A stretch of DNA of 64,000 nt from Pseudomonas denitrificans (nom. rej.) (GTDB lineage Bacteria > Pseudomonadota > Gammaproteobacteria > Pseudomonadales > Pseudomonadaceae). The stretch is from the NCBI RefSeq assembly GCF_008807415.1, contig NZ_CP043626.1:6672501-6736500 (forward strand), in the 5' to 3' direction. How positions within the stretch are numbered: position 1 is the stretch's first letter; each line of letters starts with the position of its first letter. Below are positions 26,688 through 36,725 of this stretch, piece by piece. The position numbers and the translations under genes were made by a program. Under the pieces are notes generated by a model. The model was not told the origin of the DNA. It made no database searches and was given only the letters and a program-made list of their open reading frames with translations.

Positions 26688-29600
26688 GCGCCGTCGAGCT
26701 CAACCCCCTCGACTTTCCGCTGCATGGCAGCCGGCTGATCGAGGCCAGCGCCGGTACCGGCAAGACCTTCACCATCGCCTTGCTCTACGTGCGCCTGGTC
26801 CTCGACCACGGCGGCGAGCAAGCCGCGTTCGGCCGGCCGTTGAGCCCGCCGGAAATCCTCGTGGTGACCTTCACCGAAGCCGCGACCCAGGAACTGCGCG
26901 AGCGTATCCGCGCGCGCCTGGGTGAGGCCGCGCGCTGCTTTGCCGAGCCCGAACAGAAGCACGACGGCCTGCTGGCGAAGCTGCGCGACAGCTACGCCGC
27001 CGAGCGCTGGCCCGGCTGCGCACGCCTGCTGCGGCTGGCCGCCGAATGGATGGACGAGGCCGCCGTCTCGACCATCCACAGCTGGTGCTACCGCATGCTG
27101 CGCGAGCACGCCTTCGACAGCGGCAGCCTGTTCACCCAGGACCTTGCCACCGACCAGAGCGAACTGCTGGCCGAGGCCGTGCGCGACTACTGGCGGCGCA
27201 ACTTCTACCCGCTGGGCGTGGCGGCGGCCAACGCCGTGCGCCATTGCTACGCCGGCCCCGAAGCGCTGGCCCGCGCCCTGCAACCGCTGCTGGCGGCGCA
27301 GGAGGCCGGCTTCCGCTACGCCGACCAGCCGCTGATCGCCCCGGCCTCGCTGAGTGAACTGCTGGAAGCCACCGGGCAGTTCTACGACGAACTCACCGCC
27401 GCCGAAACCCGCGCCCGAGAAGCCTGGGCGGCGGATCGCCAGGGCGTCGCCGAACTGCTGCGCAACCTGCGCGGCGATCTCAACGGCAACAGCTATCGCG
27501 GCAAGGATGACGACGCCGTGTTCGCCGGCTGGATCGAAGCGCTGGATGCCTGGAGCGAAGGCGCCGACGCGCCGGACAACCTGGCCAAGTTCGGCCAGAC
27601 GCGGATCAAGGTGAAAGCCAAGGCCGTGGTGCCGGAGCACCCCGCGCTGCTGGCCATCGATGCTTGGGTGGAGCGTTCCGAGCAGCGCCCGGAGATCGCC
27701 CCGCAACTGCTGCTGCACGCCCTGGGCGAAGTACGGCACAACCTCGAAGTGGAAAAACAGAAGCGCGCCGAACTGGGCTTCGACGACCTGCTGGTGCGCC
27801 TTGACCGCGCCCTGGCCGGCAGCGGTGGCGAGCGCTTGGCCGAACGCATCCGCGAGCAGTTCCCCATCGCGCTGATCGACGAATTCCAGGACACCGACCC
27901 ACTGCAGTACCGCATCTTCGAGCGCGTCTACCGTATCGGCGAGAACCCGAGGAACCTCGGGCTGTTCATGATCGGTGACCCCAAGCAGGCGATCTACGCC
28001 TTCCGTGGCGCCGACATCCACACCTACCTGCGCGCCCGTGCCGCCACCGCCGGGCGGCACTACACGCTGGGCACCAACTACCGCTCCACGTTGGCCATGG
28101 TGAAGGCGGCCAACCGCTGCTTCCAGTTCGCCGAAGGTCATCAGCGCGGTGCCTTCCGCTTTGCCGTGGAAGGCCAGGAAAACCCGGTGCCGTTCCTCAA
28201 TGTCGACGCGCGTGGCCGTGATGAGACGCTGCTGCTTGAAGGCAGCGAAACGCCGGCCATGACCTTCTGGCAACTGGACAACGACGGCCAGGTCTGCGGC
28301 TCCACACTGTACCGCCAGCAGATGGCCGAGCGCAGCGCGAGCGCCATCCAGCGCTGGCTGAGCTCTGCGCAGAGCGGCTTCCGCGACGCCGATGGCCAAT
28401 GGCGCGCCCTGCGCCCGGCGGATATCGCCATCCTCGTGCGCGGTCGCAGCGAAGCCGAAGCCGTGCGTGGCGAGTTGGCCAAACGCCGGCTCGCCAGCGT
28501 CTACCTGTCCGACCGCGATTCGGTATTCGACAGTCCCGAAGCCGTCGACCTGCTGCACTGGCTGCGCGCCTGCGCCGATCCCGGCGACGATGGCGCCCTG
28601 CGCATTGCCCTGGCGACCCGCAGCCTGGCGCTGGACTGGGCGACCCTGGAGCGGCTGAATCAGGACGAGCGCTTCTGGGAAGACATGGTGCTGCGCTTCC
28701 GCGACTACCGCGTGCTCTGGCAACAGCAGGGCGTGCTGCCGATGCTGCGTCGCCTGCTCGCCGACTTCGCCCTGCCGGCGCGCCTGCTGCGCGAGACCGA
28801 TGGCGAACGCAGCCTGACCAACCTGCTGCACCTGGCGGAGTGGCTGCAGCGCGAAGCCGTGGAGCTGGATGGCGAGCACGCTTTGCTGCGGGTACTGGCC
28901 GAGCAGCTGGAAAGCCCGTCCAGCGAGGAAATCCTCCGCCTGGAAAGCGACGCCGACCTGATCAAGGTGGTGACCATCCACAAGTCAAAGGGCCTGGAAT
29001 ACCCGCTGGTGCTGCTGCCCTTCATCTGCACCTGGCGCGAGCTGGACGGCAAGAGCGGTACGCCGCCGAGCTTCCAGTCCGGCGAGTCGCGGGTAGTCGA
29101 ATTGTCCCGCGACAAGGAGCTGGCCAAGGCCGCCTTCCAGCTGGCCAACGACGAGCGCCTGAGCGAGGACATGCGCCTGCTCTACGTGGCCCTGACCCGT
29201 GCGCGCCACGCTGTATGGCTGGGCATGGCGCCGCTGGTGATGAGCAACAGCAAGAGCCCCGAACTGCACAAGGGCGCCATCGGCTACCTGCTGGGCGGCG
29301 GCAACGCGCTGAGTGTCGATGACGTGACCGGGCGCCTGGGCGACCTACAGGCCGGCCAGGTGGAAATCGCCCTGGAGCCGGCGCCGGAAGTCGGCACTGA
29401 GCTTTTCGTCGGCCTGCAGGCCGGCGAACTGGGCGCGGCCCGCGAGCCGCGTCGCCGGGTGGCGGAGAAATGGTGGATCGCCAGCTATTCCGCGCTGGCG
29501 ACGCTGGCCACTGAAGAAGACAGCGACATTGCCCCGGCGCCGGCCGCCGACGAACCCATCAGCGCCGGCGAAGACCTGCTGCGCGAAAGCAGCCTGGAAG

Positions 29601-30358
29601 AACATCGCGAGCTGGAAGCCGTGCCCGCACCTTTCAGCCTGCACGCCTTCCCGCGCGGCGCGAATCCCGGCAGCTTCCTCCACGGCCTGCTGGAGTGGGC
29701 TGCCGACGAAGGCTTCAACGCCGACGAAGAACAGCTGCGCGACCAGATCGCCCGGCGCTGCGCCGTGCGCGGCTGGGAAGAGTGGATCGAGCCGCTCACC
29801 GGCTGGCTCGGGCAGTACCTGCGCACGGCCTTCCGCGTGCCCGATGCCACGCCGGTCAGCCTTGCCGGGCTGACCACCTTCCAGAAGGAAATGGAGTTCT
29901 GGTTCTCCACCCGCCATGTCGACAGCCAGCGCCTCGACGCCGCCGTGACTCGCCATACGCTCGGCGGCGTGGCGCGGCCGACACTGCAGGCGAACCTGCT
30001 CAACGGCATGCTCAAGGGCTTCATCGACCTGGTGTTCGAGCACGAGGGCCGCTACTACGTGGCCGACTACAAATCCAACTGGCTGGGTGCCGACGACGAG
30101 GCCTACACCCAAAGCGCGCTGCGCGAGGCACTGCTGGAGCACCGCTACGACCTGCAGTACGCGCTCTACCTGTTCGCCCTGCACCGGCTGCTGCAGGCGC
30201 GCCTGCCCGACTACGACTACGACCGCCATATCGGAGGCGCGATGTACCTGTTCCTGCGCGGCAGTTCCTCGGCGACCCAGGGCATGTACCTGGAGCGCCC
30301 GCCGAAGGCACTGATGGACGAGCTGGACCGCCTGTTCCGCGCGGAGGTGCCGGCATGA
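26684..30358 (+). CDS. recB: RecB, exodeoxyribonuclease V beta subunit
   Basis: A 1,224-residue 3'-5' helicase-nuclease. The UvrD-type Walker A is EASAGTGKTF (residues 20-29) and motif II is IDEFQDTDPLQYRIF. Further helicase motifs include GDPKQAIYAFRGAD, TIHKSKGLEYPLVLLP and LLYVALTRARHA. The C-terminal RecB nuclease domain has the VADYKSN motif with Asp1128 and Lys1130. It overlaps recC and recD by ATGA junctions, so the three subunits are translated together. Confidence 0.96.
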   Translation: MSAVELNPLDFPLHGSRLIEASAGTGKTFTIALLYVRLVLDHGGEQAAFGRPLSPPEILVVTFTEAATQELRERIRARLGEAARCFAEPEQKHDGLLAKLRDSYAAERWPGCARLLRLAAEWMDEAAVSTIHSWCYRMLREHAFDSGSLFTQDLATDQSELLAEAVRDYWRRNFYPLGVAAANAVRHCYAGPEALARALQPLLAAQEAGFRYADQPLIAPASLSELLEATGQFYDELTAAETRAREAWAADRQGVAELLRNLRGDLNGNSYRGKDDDAVFAGWIEALDAWSEGADAPDNLAKFGQTRIKVKAKAVVPEHPALLAIDAWVERSEQRPEIAPQLLLHALGEVRHNLEVEKQKRAELGFDDLLVRLDRALAGSGGERLAERIREQFPIALIDEFQDTDPLQYRIFERVYRIGENPRNLGLFMIGDPKQAIYAFRGADIHTYLRARAATAGRHYTLGTNYRSTLAMVKAANRCFQFAEGHQRGAFRFAVEGQENPVPFLNVDARGRDETLLLEGSETPAMTFWQLDNDGQVCGSTLYRQQMAERSASAIQRWLSSAQSGFRDADGQWRALRPADIAILVRGRSEAEAVRGELAKRRLASVYLSDRDSVFDSPEAVDLLHWLRACADPGDDGALRIALATRSLALDWATLERLNQDERFWEDMVLRFRDYRVLWQQQGVLPMLRRLLADFALPARLLRETDGERSLTNLLHLAEWLQREAVELDGEHALLRVLAEQLESPSSEEILRLESDADLIKVVTIHKSKGLEYPLVLLPFICTWRELDGKSGTPPSFQSGESRVVELSRDKELAKAAFQLANDERLSEDMRLLYVALTRARHAVWLGMAPLVMSNSKSPELHKGAIGYLLGGGNALSVDDVTGRLGDLQAGQVEIALEPAPEVGTELFVGLQAGELGAAREPRRRVAEKWWIASYSALATLATEEDSDIAPAPAADEPISAGEDLLRESSLEEHRELEAVPAPFSLHAFPRGANPGSFLHGLLEWAADEGFNADEEQLRDQIARRCAVRGWEEWIEPLTGWLGQYLRTAFRVPDATPVSLAGLTTFQKEMEFWFSTRHVDSQRLDAAVTRHTLGGVARPTLQANLLNGMLKGFIDLVFEHEGRYYVADYKSNWLGADDEAYTQSALREALLEHRYDLQYALYLFALHRLLQARLPDYDYDRHIGGAMYLFLRGSSSATQGMYLERPPKALMDELDRLFRAEVPA

Positions 30359-32379
30359 AGAGCACCGCCCAGATGCTTGAGCTGATCGGTCGCTGGGCCG
30401 AGCGCGGCTGGCTGCGCGAGCTGGACCGCGCCTTCGCGATCTTCCTGGTCGAGCGCGCGCCCGACGCCAATCCGCTGCTGATCCTCGCCGCCGCGCTGGC
30501 CAGCCACCAGCTCGGTCGCGGGCATGTCTGCCTCGACCTGGAAGCGACCCTGGCCGACAGCCGATTCGCCCTGTCCCTGCCGCCCGAAGGCGACTCGGCC
30601 AAGGACGCCCCGGAGCTGCCTGGCGTACTGCTCGACGGCTTCGACCTCGACGCCTGGCGTGCCGTGCTGAGTGATCCGCGACTGGTCGGCGAAGGCCCTG
30701 GCGAGACGCCGTTGGTGCTGTCCGGCCGTCGTCTGTATCTGCGCCGCTACTGGCAGTACGAACGCGAAGTGCGCGCCGGTATCGACCAGCGTCTGCAGCA
30801 GGGCGATGCGTTACGTGCCGGGTTGCCTGCGGCACAGTTGCGCCAGGCGCTGGATGCGCTGTTCCCGAAAAAAACCGGCGCGCCCGCGGACTGGCAGAAA
30901 CTTGCCTGCGCACTGGTCGCCGGCAACGCTTTCGGCATCGTCACCGGCGGCCCTGGCACCGGCAAGACGACCACCGTGGTGAAGCTGTTGGCCCTGCTGC
31001 AAAGCCTGGCGCTGGGGGAGGGCGGGCGACCGCTGCGCATCCGCCTTGCCGCGCCCACCGGCAAGGCCGCCGCGCGCTTGAACGAATCCATCGCCGGCGC
31101 CGTGCAGCGCCTCGACCTCGCCGGGCTGGCCAATGGCGAAGCCGCGCGCGAGGCGATCCCGACGGAAGTCACCACGCTGCACCGCCTGCTCGGCAGCCGG
31201 CCGGACAGCCGCCAGTTCCGCCACCATGCCGGCAATCCGCTGGCGCTGGAGCTGCTGGTGGTGGACGAAGCCTCGATGGTCGACCTGGAAATGATGGCCT
31301 CGCTGCTCGCCGCGCTGCCGCCGCGCGCGCGGCTGATCCTGCTCGGCGACAAGGACCAGTTGGCTTCGGTAGAAGCCGGCGCAGTGCTCGGCGAGCTGTG
31401 CAGCCGCGCCCGCGAAGGTCATTACCGCCCGGTCACCCGCGACTGGCTGGAAGCCGTGACCGGCGAGCCGATCGACCCTGCATTGCTGGACACCTCCGGC
31501 AGCGACCTCGATCAGGCCGCGGCGATGCTCCGCCACAGTCACCGCTTCAGTGCCGACAGTGGCATCGGCCAGTTGGCCGAGGCGGTCAACGCCGGCGATA
31601 TCCCGGCCCTGCGCCAGGTGTGGAAGGCGCAGCACGAGGACCTCGCCCGCATCGCCGTGGACGCCCAGGAAACCCGCAGCCTGCGTGATCTGGTGATCGA
31701 CGGCGGACGCGGTGGCGACCTGTTCGGCCCGGTCGGCTACGCCCATTACCTGCGCGTCGTCAGCGGTTCGCGCCCGGCGGACACTGCCGATCAGGCTGCA
31801 CTGGATACCTGGGCCAGAAAGGTGCTGGAAGCCCACGGCCAGTTCCAGTTGCTCTGCGCGTTGCGCCGCGGGCCCTGGGGCGTGGAAGGGTTGAACAGCC
31901 TGATCGGCGACCTGCTGCAACGCGAAGGGCTGATCCCCTCGGCGAGCGGCTGGTTCGCCGGGCGACCGGTGCTGGTCACCCGCAACGACTATGGCCTGGG
32001 CCTGATGAACGGCGACATCGGCATCACCCTGGCGCTGCCGCAGACGGCCGACGATGGCTCGGTGCGCTGGGTGGCGCGCGTGGCCTTCCCGGCGGGCGAC
32101 GGTACCGACGCCATCCGCTGGATCCTGCCCAGCCGCCTGCAGGCGGTGGAAACCGTGTTCGCCATGACCGTGCACAAGTCCCAGGGCTCGGAGTTCACCC
32201 ACGCCGCGCTGCTGCTGCCCGACAGCCTCAACCCCATCCTCACCCGCGAGCTGGTCTACACAGGCATCACCCGCGCGCGCAAATGGTTCACCCTGGCCAG
32301 CGCCGGGCGCGGCTGGCAGGTGCTGGAGGCAGCGACGGAACGACGGGTGCAGAGGGCCAGCGGGTTGCTCGGCGGCTGA
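30355..32379 (+). CDS. recD: RecD, exodeoxyribonuclease V alpha subunit
   Basis: A 674-residue 5'-3' helicase of the RecBCD enzyme. The start at 30355 overlaps the recB stop. Walker A is TGGPGTGKTTT (about residues 197-207). Walker B is LVVDEASMVDL, followed by LLGDKDQLASVEAGAVLGEL. Superfamily 1B motifs near the C-terminus are AMTVHKSQGSEF and VYTGITRARK. The length is usual for the family. Confidence 0.95.
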   Translation: MKSTAQMLELIGRWAERGWLRELDRAFAIFLVERAPDANPLLILAAALASHQLGRGHVCLDLEATLADSRFALSLPPEGDSAKDAPELPGVLLDGFDLDAWRAVLSDPRLVGEGPGETPLVLSGRRLYLRRYWQYEREVRAGIDQRLQQGDALRAGLPAAQLRQALDALFPKKTGAPADWQKLACALVAGNAFGIVTGGPGTGKTTTVVKLLALLQSLALGEGGRPLRIRLAAPTGKAAARLNESIAGAVQRLDLAGLANGEAAREAIPTEVTTLHRLLGSRPDSRQFRHHAGNPLALELLVVDEASMVDLEMMASLLAALPPRARLILLGDKDQLASVEAGAVLGELCSRAREGHYRPVTRDWLEAVTGEPIDPALLDTSGSDLDQAAAMLRHSHRFSADSGIGQLAEAVNAGDIPALRQVWKAQHEDLARIAVDAQETRSLRDLVIDGGRGGDLFGPVGYAHYLRVVSGSRPADTADQAALDTWARKVLEAHGQFQLLCALRRGPWGVEGLNSLIGDLLQREGLIPSASGWFAGRPVLVTRNDYGLGLMNGDIGITLALPQTADDGSVRWVARVAFPAGDGTDAIRWILPSRLQAVETVFAMTVHKSQGSEFTHAALLLPDSLNPILTRELVYTGITRARKWFTLASAGRGWQVLEAATERRVQRASGLLGG

Positions 32380-32682
32380 CCGAAGTGCTGCCAGGCGACA
32401 CACTGGGAAGCTCTCCGATGAATGGTGGCGGGTGAAGCGCTGGTGCTCTGTTCCGCCGCTTTGCCGGCCCCCTTGCGGGCAAGAGGACTGGTCAGGCGTT
32501 CACCGCCTGCAGGGGGTCGAAAAAATTCGAGTGCCCAGGCGAGGAAGATAGGCGCTCAGCCCGGCGATGCCTGGCAAACACCCTGAAGAGACAGGCTCTC
32601 CAAGTGCCTAATCTGTTCCGATTTCGAACTTTTTAGATTTGTCTGATGTTCTATGCGTCAGCTGTTCGAGAGGCTGGCGGCC
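32380..32682. other. Intergenic region between recD and the phosphorelay genes
   Basis: About 300 bases with no convincing gene, RNA or terminator. The last 60 bases are less GC-rich (ATTTCGAACTTTTTAGATTTG) and probably contain the promoter of the phosphorelay operon, but no clear -35/-10 pair can be defended. Confidence 0.5.
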
Positions 32683-35529
32683 ATGAAACTCAAGCAGTTC
32701 CTTCGTCGTCAGGATTCGTCCTTTTCCACCCCGAAGGCGGCCCGAAAGCTCCTTCGTCTGCTGGCCTGGGTGGTGATCGCCTGCCTTTTCTTCACCCTCA
32801 GCCTGTTCCTCGCCGCGAGCTTCAACAGCGAAGTGTCGCAGTTGCGCCGGCAGATGAACGCGGCCATGTACGAGGCCCAGGATTATCTCAGCCAGCGCGA
32901 GTCGCTGCTGGAGCACATCAGCCGGGGCGTGACCTGGAAGATGCGCGAGCCGCCGGTGCAGTGGCGCCAGTTGAGCGTGCCGGTGCCGCCCCACGAGCAG
33001 ATTTTCGTCACCCTCGGCGAGCCCGGTTCCAGCTGGAGCCTGGCGCTTTCCGGGCGCGACCTGGCGGAGATGGAGGCCAAGCGGCTGAACCTGATCTATG
33101 TCTCCCCCGAACCGGAGCGCTCGGTGAACCGGCTGTACGGAGCGCCGGCGCTCAACGCCGTGGTGCCGCCGTCGGTGCTCGAGGCGCTGGCGCAGCCCGG
33201 TACGCCGAAGGAGGAGCGACAGGTGCGCTGGCTCGCCGACCCTACCGACCCGCAGGCGCGGCAGTACCTGTTCACCCGCGTGACCAGCGAGCAGGACAAC
33301 GGCTGGCTGGGGCTGGAGCTTTTCGGCGCCGACCTCTCCGCCGCCTTCGGCGTGCCCGAGGCCGGGCGCTTCCTGCTGCTGGACCGTGATCACCGGGCGA
33401 TCCTCGGCAGCGCGGTGACGCCGCAGCTCGGCCTGCAGTTCAGCGACCTGTGGGACGGCGACAATTTCGCCTTCAGCGGGCCCGGTGTGCTGCCCAGCCA
33501 CCTGGCGCTGCTCAAGCACTTGGGCAGCTCCGACTGGTCGCTGATCTACTACTTCAACCTGTACGACCTGCTGCTGCCGATGTGGCCCAGGATCCTCGCA
33601 TCGCTGGCCTTCCTGCTGGGCTGCGCGCTGCTGGTCTGGGGCATGTGCCGGCGCATCAACCGGCGCCTGATCGCCCCGGCGCAGCATCGCCTCACTGCGC
33701 TGGTGGAGAACGAGGGGTTCTCCCGCGCGATGATCCAGACCGCGCCAGTGGCGCTCTGTGTGCTGCGGCGCAGCGATGCCGAGGTGGTGCTGGAGAACCG
33801 CCTTGCCCAGCAATGGCTGGGCAGCGGCGACGAACGTCGCTACTGGAGCCACGGCTGGCTGGAGCGTGGCTTCAGCAGTGGCGAGGAGGGCGGCTCGGAG
33901 GAAGTGGAAACCCATACCGGCCGGCACCTGTACCTGAGCTATACGCCGACCCGCTACAAGGGCGAGGAAGTGCTCTGCTGCGCCTTCAGCGACATCAGCG
34001 CGCGCAAGCAGACCGAGGCGGCGCTGGCCGAAGCCAAGCGCCTGTCCGACACCGCCAACGAGGCCAAGACGCTGTTCCTGGCAACCATGAGCCATGAGAT
34101 CCGTACGCCGCTCTACGGTGTGCTGGGCACCCTGGAGCTGCTCGGCCGCACATCGCTGGACCACCAGCAGTCCGGCTACCTGCGCGCCATCCAGCGCTCA
34201 TCCTCGACCTTGCTGCAACTGATCAGTGATGTGCTCGATGTATCGAAGATCGAAGTTGGCCAACTGGGCCTGGAACCGGTGGAGTTCTCGCCGCTGGAGC
34301 TCACCCTCGACAGCGTCCAGTCATACGCTGCCGCGGCTCGCGCCAAGGGCCTGCAGATCTATGCCTGCTGTGACTCGCAGATGCCCGAGCGGGTGCTGGG
34401 CGACGCTACGCGCATCCGCCAGATTCTCAACAACCTGCTGAGCAATGCGGTGAAGTTCACCGACAGCGGGCGCATCGTTCTGCGCGTGCGCGCCGAGACC
34501 GGCGAGGGCTGGAACGACACCCTGCACTGGCAGGTGGCCGATACCGGCATCGGTATTCCCGAGGACCAGCAGGAGAACCTCTTCGACGCTTTCTACCAGG
34601 TTTCCGGCAACGCCCGCATGGCCGGCGGGACCGGGCTCGGCCTGTCGATCTGCAAGCGCCTGACCGAGTTGATGGGCGGGCAGTTGCGGGTGGTCAGCGA
34701 CGTGGGGCTGGGCAGCAGCTTTGCCCTCAGCCTGCCGTTGCAATGCGTGGACCGGCAGAGTTCCAGCGCCCCCAGGCTGTGCAACGCGATGGTGTGGGTG
34801 CACGCACCGACCCGCGAACTGGCCGATAGCCTTTGCGGCTGGATCACCCGCTGGGGCGCGCGGGCCCAGGTCGTGGCCGCCGACCAGTCGCTCGAGGAAG
34901 ACGCGTCCAGCGTGCTGGTGGACCTGCGCTTCAATCCCCACGACCGCAAGCCGCTGCCTGCCTGGCGGGGCTGCCGGGTGCTGGTGACTGACCTGGGCGG
35001 CGAGCAGCCCCGTCAGGAAGGCTGCGACTGGCATGTGGGCCGCTACAACCTCGAAGGACTGCGTCGTGCCCTGGCAGCGGCGCAGGGCTGCACCAGTGGC
35101 GAGGCCACGCGTCTGGCCGAGACCCTGCCCGATATCGGCCTCGGCCTGCGCGTGTTGCTGGTGGAGGACAACCCGATCAACCAGCTGATCCTGCGCGACC
35201 AGTTGGAGATGCTCGGTTGCGCAGTCGAACTGGCCGCCGATGGCCGACAGGCGCTGGCGCGCTGGCAGCCCGATGCCTTCGACGTGGTGCTCACCGACGT
35301 CAACATGCCCCATATCAACGGCTACGAACTGGCCCGTGCGCTGCGCCAGCGCGGCTATCGCGGGCCGATCGTCGGCGCCACGGCCAACGCCATGCACGAG
35401 GAGAGCGAACGCTGCCTCGCTGCCGGCATGAACCTCTGCCTGCTCAAACCGGTGGACCTGCGCACCTTGCGCCAATGCCTGACCAGCCTGCCCGCGGAGG
35501 TGCCGCCATGCGACATCAGCGAATCCTGA
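32683..35529 (+). CDS. Hybrid sensor histidine kinase, PvrS/RocS-like
   Basis: About 948 residues from MKLKQF, which has GAGG nine bases upstream; an ATG ten codons earlier lacks a ribosome site. A membrane span lies at about residues 25-45, followed by a large periplasmic domain and a second span near residue 310. A PAS-like region comes next, then HisKA with H-box ATMSHEIRTPLYGVLG (His471). HATPase motifs are RIRQILNNLLSNAVKF, DTGIGIPED and GGTGLGLSICKR. After a degenerate receiver-like segment a true REC domain has phospho-acceptor Asp872 (LTDVNMP). It has no C-terminal HPt, so phosphotransfer would need the HPt of the second kinase. It overlaps the EAL gene by 22 bases. Confidence 0.88.
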   Translation: MKLKQFLRRQDSSFSTPKAARKLLRLLAWVVIACLFFTLSLFLAASFNSEVSQLRRQMNAAMYEAQDYLSQRESLLEHISRGVTWKMREPPVQWRQLSVPVPPHEQIFVTLGEPGSSWSLALSGRDLAEMEAKRLNLIYVSPEPERSVNRLYGAPALNAVVPPSVLEALAQPGTPKEERQVRWLADPTDPQARQYLFTRVTSEQDNGWLGLELFGADLSAAFGVPEAGRFLLLDRDHRAILGSAVTPQLGLQFSDLWDGDNFAFSGPGVLPSHLALLKHLGSSDWSLIYYFNLYDLLLPMWPRILASLAFLLGCALLVWGMCRRINRRLIAPAQHRLTALVENEGFSRAMIQTAPVALCVLRRSDAEVVLENRLAQQWLGSGDERRYWSHGWLERGFSSGEEGGSEEVETHTGRHLYLSYTPTRYKGEEVLCCAFSDISARKQTEAALAEAKRLSDTANEAKTLFLATMSHEIRTPLYGVLGTLELLGRTSLDHQQSGYLRAIQRSSSTLLQLISDVLDVSKIEVGQLGLEPVEFSPLELTLDSVQSYAAAARAKGLQIYACCDSQMPERVLGDATRIRQILNNLLSNAVKFTDSGRIVLRVRAETGEGWNDTLHWQVADTGIGIPEDQQENLFDAFYQVSGNARMAGGTGLGLSICKRLTELMGGQLRVVSDVGLGSSFALSLPLQCVDRQSSSAPRLCNAMVWVHAPTRELADSLCGWITRWGARAQVVAADQSLEEDASSVLVDLRFNPHDRKPLPAWRGCRVLVTDLGGEQPRQEGCDWHVGRYNLEGLRRALAAAQGCTSGEATRLAETLPDIGLGLRVLLVEDNPINQLILRDQLEMLGCAVELAADGRQALARWQPDAFDVVLTDVNMPHINGYELARALRQRGYRGPIVGATANAMHEESERCLAAGMNLCLLKPVDLRTLRQCLTSLPAEVPPCDISES

Positions 35530-36704
35530 TCGTCGAAGACCAGCCCTTCCAGCGGGAGTACCTGCTCAACCTGTTCCGCGAGCAGGGTGCCGTGCAGCTG
35601 CGTGCCGCCGAGGATGGCGCCGAGGCGCTGCGCTGGCTGGCGCGGGAACGCTTCGACCTGGTGGTCAGCGACTTGATGATGCCTGGCCTTGACGGCGTGC
35701 AGCTGATCCAGCGGCTGGCTGCAATGAGTCATCCGCCGCTGCTGGCGATCATGAGTTCGGCCTCGCGCCCGCTGATGGGCAGTGCCTGCATGGTGGCCCG
35801 CGCCCACGGCATCACCGTGCTGGAACAGATCGCCAAGCCTGCCCGCGCGCCAGTGATCCGCCGGCTGCTGGAGAAGCTCGTCCTGCGTCTGGAACGTGCG
35901 GAGCAGCAGCGTGCGCCGGCGGTTCCCGCGCCGACTCGCGAGGAGCTGGAACAGGCCCTGGCGCAGCGGCAGTTCTGTGCGTGGTTCCAGCCCAAGGCCT
36001 CGCTGATCGATGGCCGCATCGTTGCGGCGGAGGCGCTGGTGCGCTGGGAGCACCCTCGCCACGGTGTGTTGCGGCCGGGCAGCTTCATGGCGGCGCTGAC
36101 CGCTGCCGGGCTGGATGAAGCGCTGCTCTGGACGGTGCTCGAACAGGCGCTGCAGGCCCAGGCCGACTGGGGCAAGCTGGGCTTTCACCTGTCGGTGGCG
36201 GTGAACCTGCCGACCCACCTGCTGGATGATCCCGAGCTGCCGGACCGGCTCGCAGCCTTCGTCGCTGCCCGTGGCGGAGTGCCGGCGCACATCGTTTTCG
36301 AACTGCTCGAATGCAGCAGCACGGCGACCCCGGCGAACTACTATGCCGGCACCTGCCGCTTGCGCATGAAGGGCTTCGGCCTCGCCCAGGACGATTTCGG
36401 CCAGGGCTACAGCTCGCTGTACAACCTGGTTTCGACACCCTTCACGGAGCTCAAGATCGATCGCGCGCTGGTGCACGGATGCGTTGACGACGACGGCCTG
36501 GCCGCGGCGCTGGAGAGCATCGTCAAGCTCGGCCGGCAGCTTGGGCTGGAGGTGATTGCCGAGGGCGTGGAGCATCCGGACGAGCTGGCGCTGCTACGCC
36601 GGCTGCGGTGTGATTGCGCCCAGGGCTACCTGTTCTCCGAAGCAGTGCCGCCGGCCGTATTCACCCGTCAGTTGCTCCAGGAACGCTCCGCGATGGCACA
36701 TTGA
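35508..36704 (+). CDS. REC-EAL response regulator, c-di-GMP phosphodiesterase (PvrR/RocR-like)
   Basis: A 398-residue protein: N-terminal REC domain (phospho-acceptor Asp55 in VVSDLMMPG) followed by an EAL domain from about residue 145. Active-site features are present: EAL at 175-177 (AAEALVRWEHP), VAVNLP, FELLE, DDFGQGYSSL (metal-binding Asp pair), ELKID and AEGVE. It should therefore be an active phosphodiesterase. The start has GCGGAGG upstream and lies inside the 3' end of the preceding kinase gene. In P. aeruginosa, PvrR and RocR of this type counteract cup fimbrial expression. Confidence 0.9.
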   Translation: MRHQRILIVEDQPFQREYLLNLFREQGAVQLRAAEDGAEALRWLARERFDLVVSDLMMPGLDGVQLIQRLAAMSHPPLLAIMSSASRPLMGSACMVARAHGITVLEQIAKPARAPVIRRLLEKLVLRLERAEQQRAPAVPAPTREELEQALAQRQFCAWFQPKASLIDGRIVAAEALVRWEHPRHGVLRPGSFMAALTAAGLDEALLWTVLEQALQAQADWGKLGFHLSVAVNLPTHLLDDPELPDRLAAFVAARGGVPAHIVFELLECSSTATPANYYAGTCRLRMKGFGLAQDDFGQGYSSLYNLVSTPFTELKIDRALVHGCVDDDGLAAALESIVKLGRQLGLEVIAEGVEHPDELALLRRLRCDCAQGYLFSEAVPPAVFTRQLLQERSAMAH

Positions 36705-36725
36705 TCCACGGCAGAAACATCGCAG

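Noticed and set aside
26639..28981. 780-residue minus-strand open frame opposite recB
   Set aside because: Antisense to a clear RecB; high-GC third-position bias creates long open frames on the opposite strand, and the translation is low-complexity with no family.
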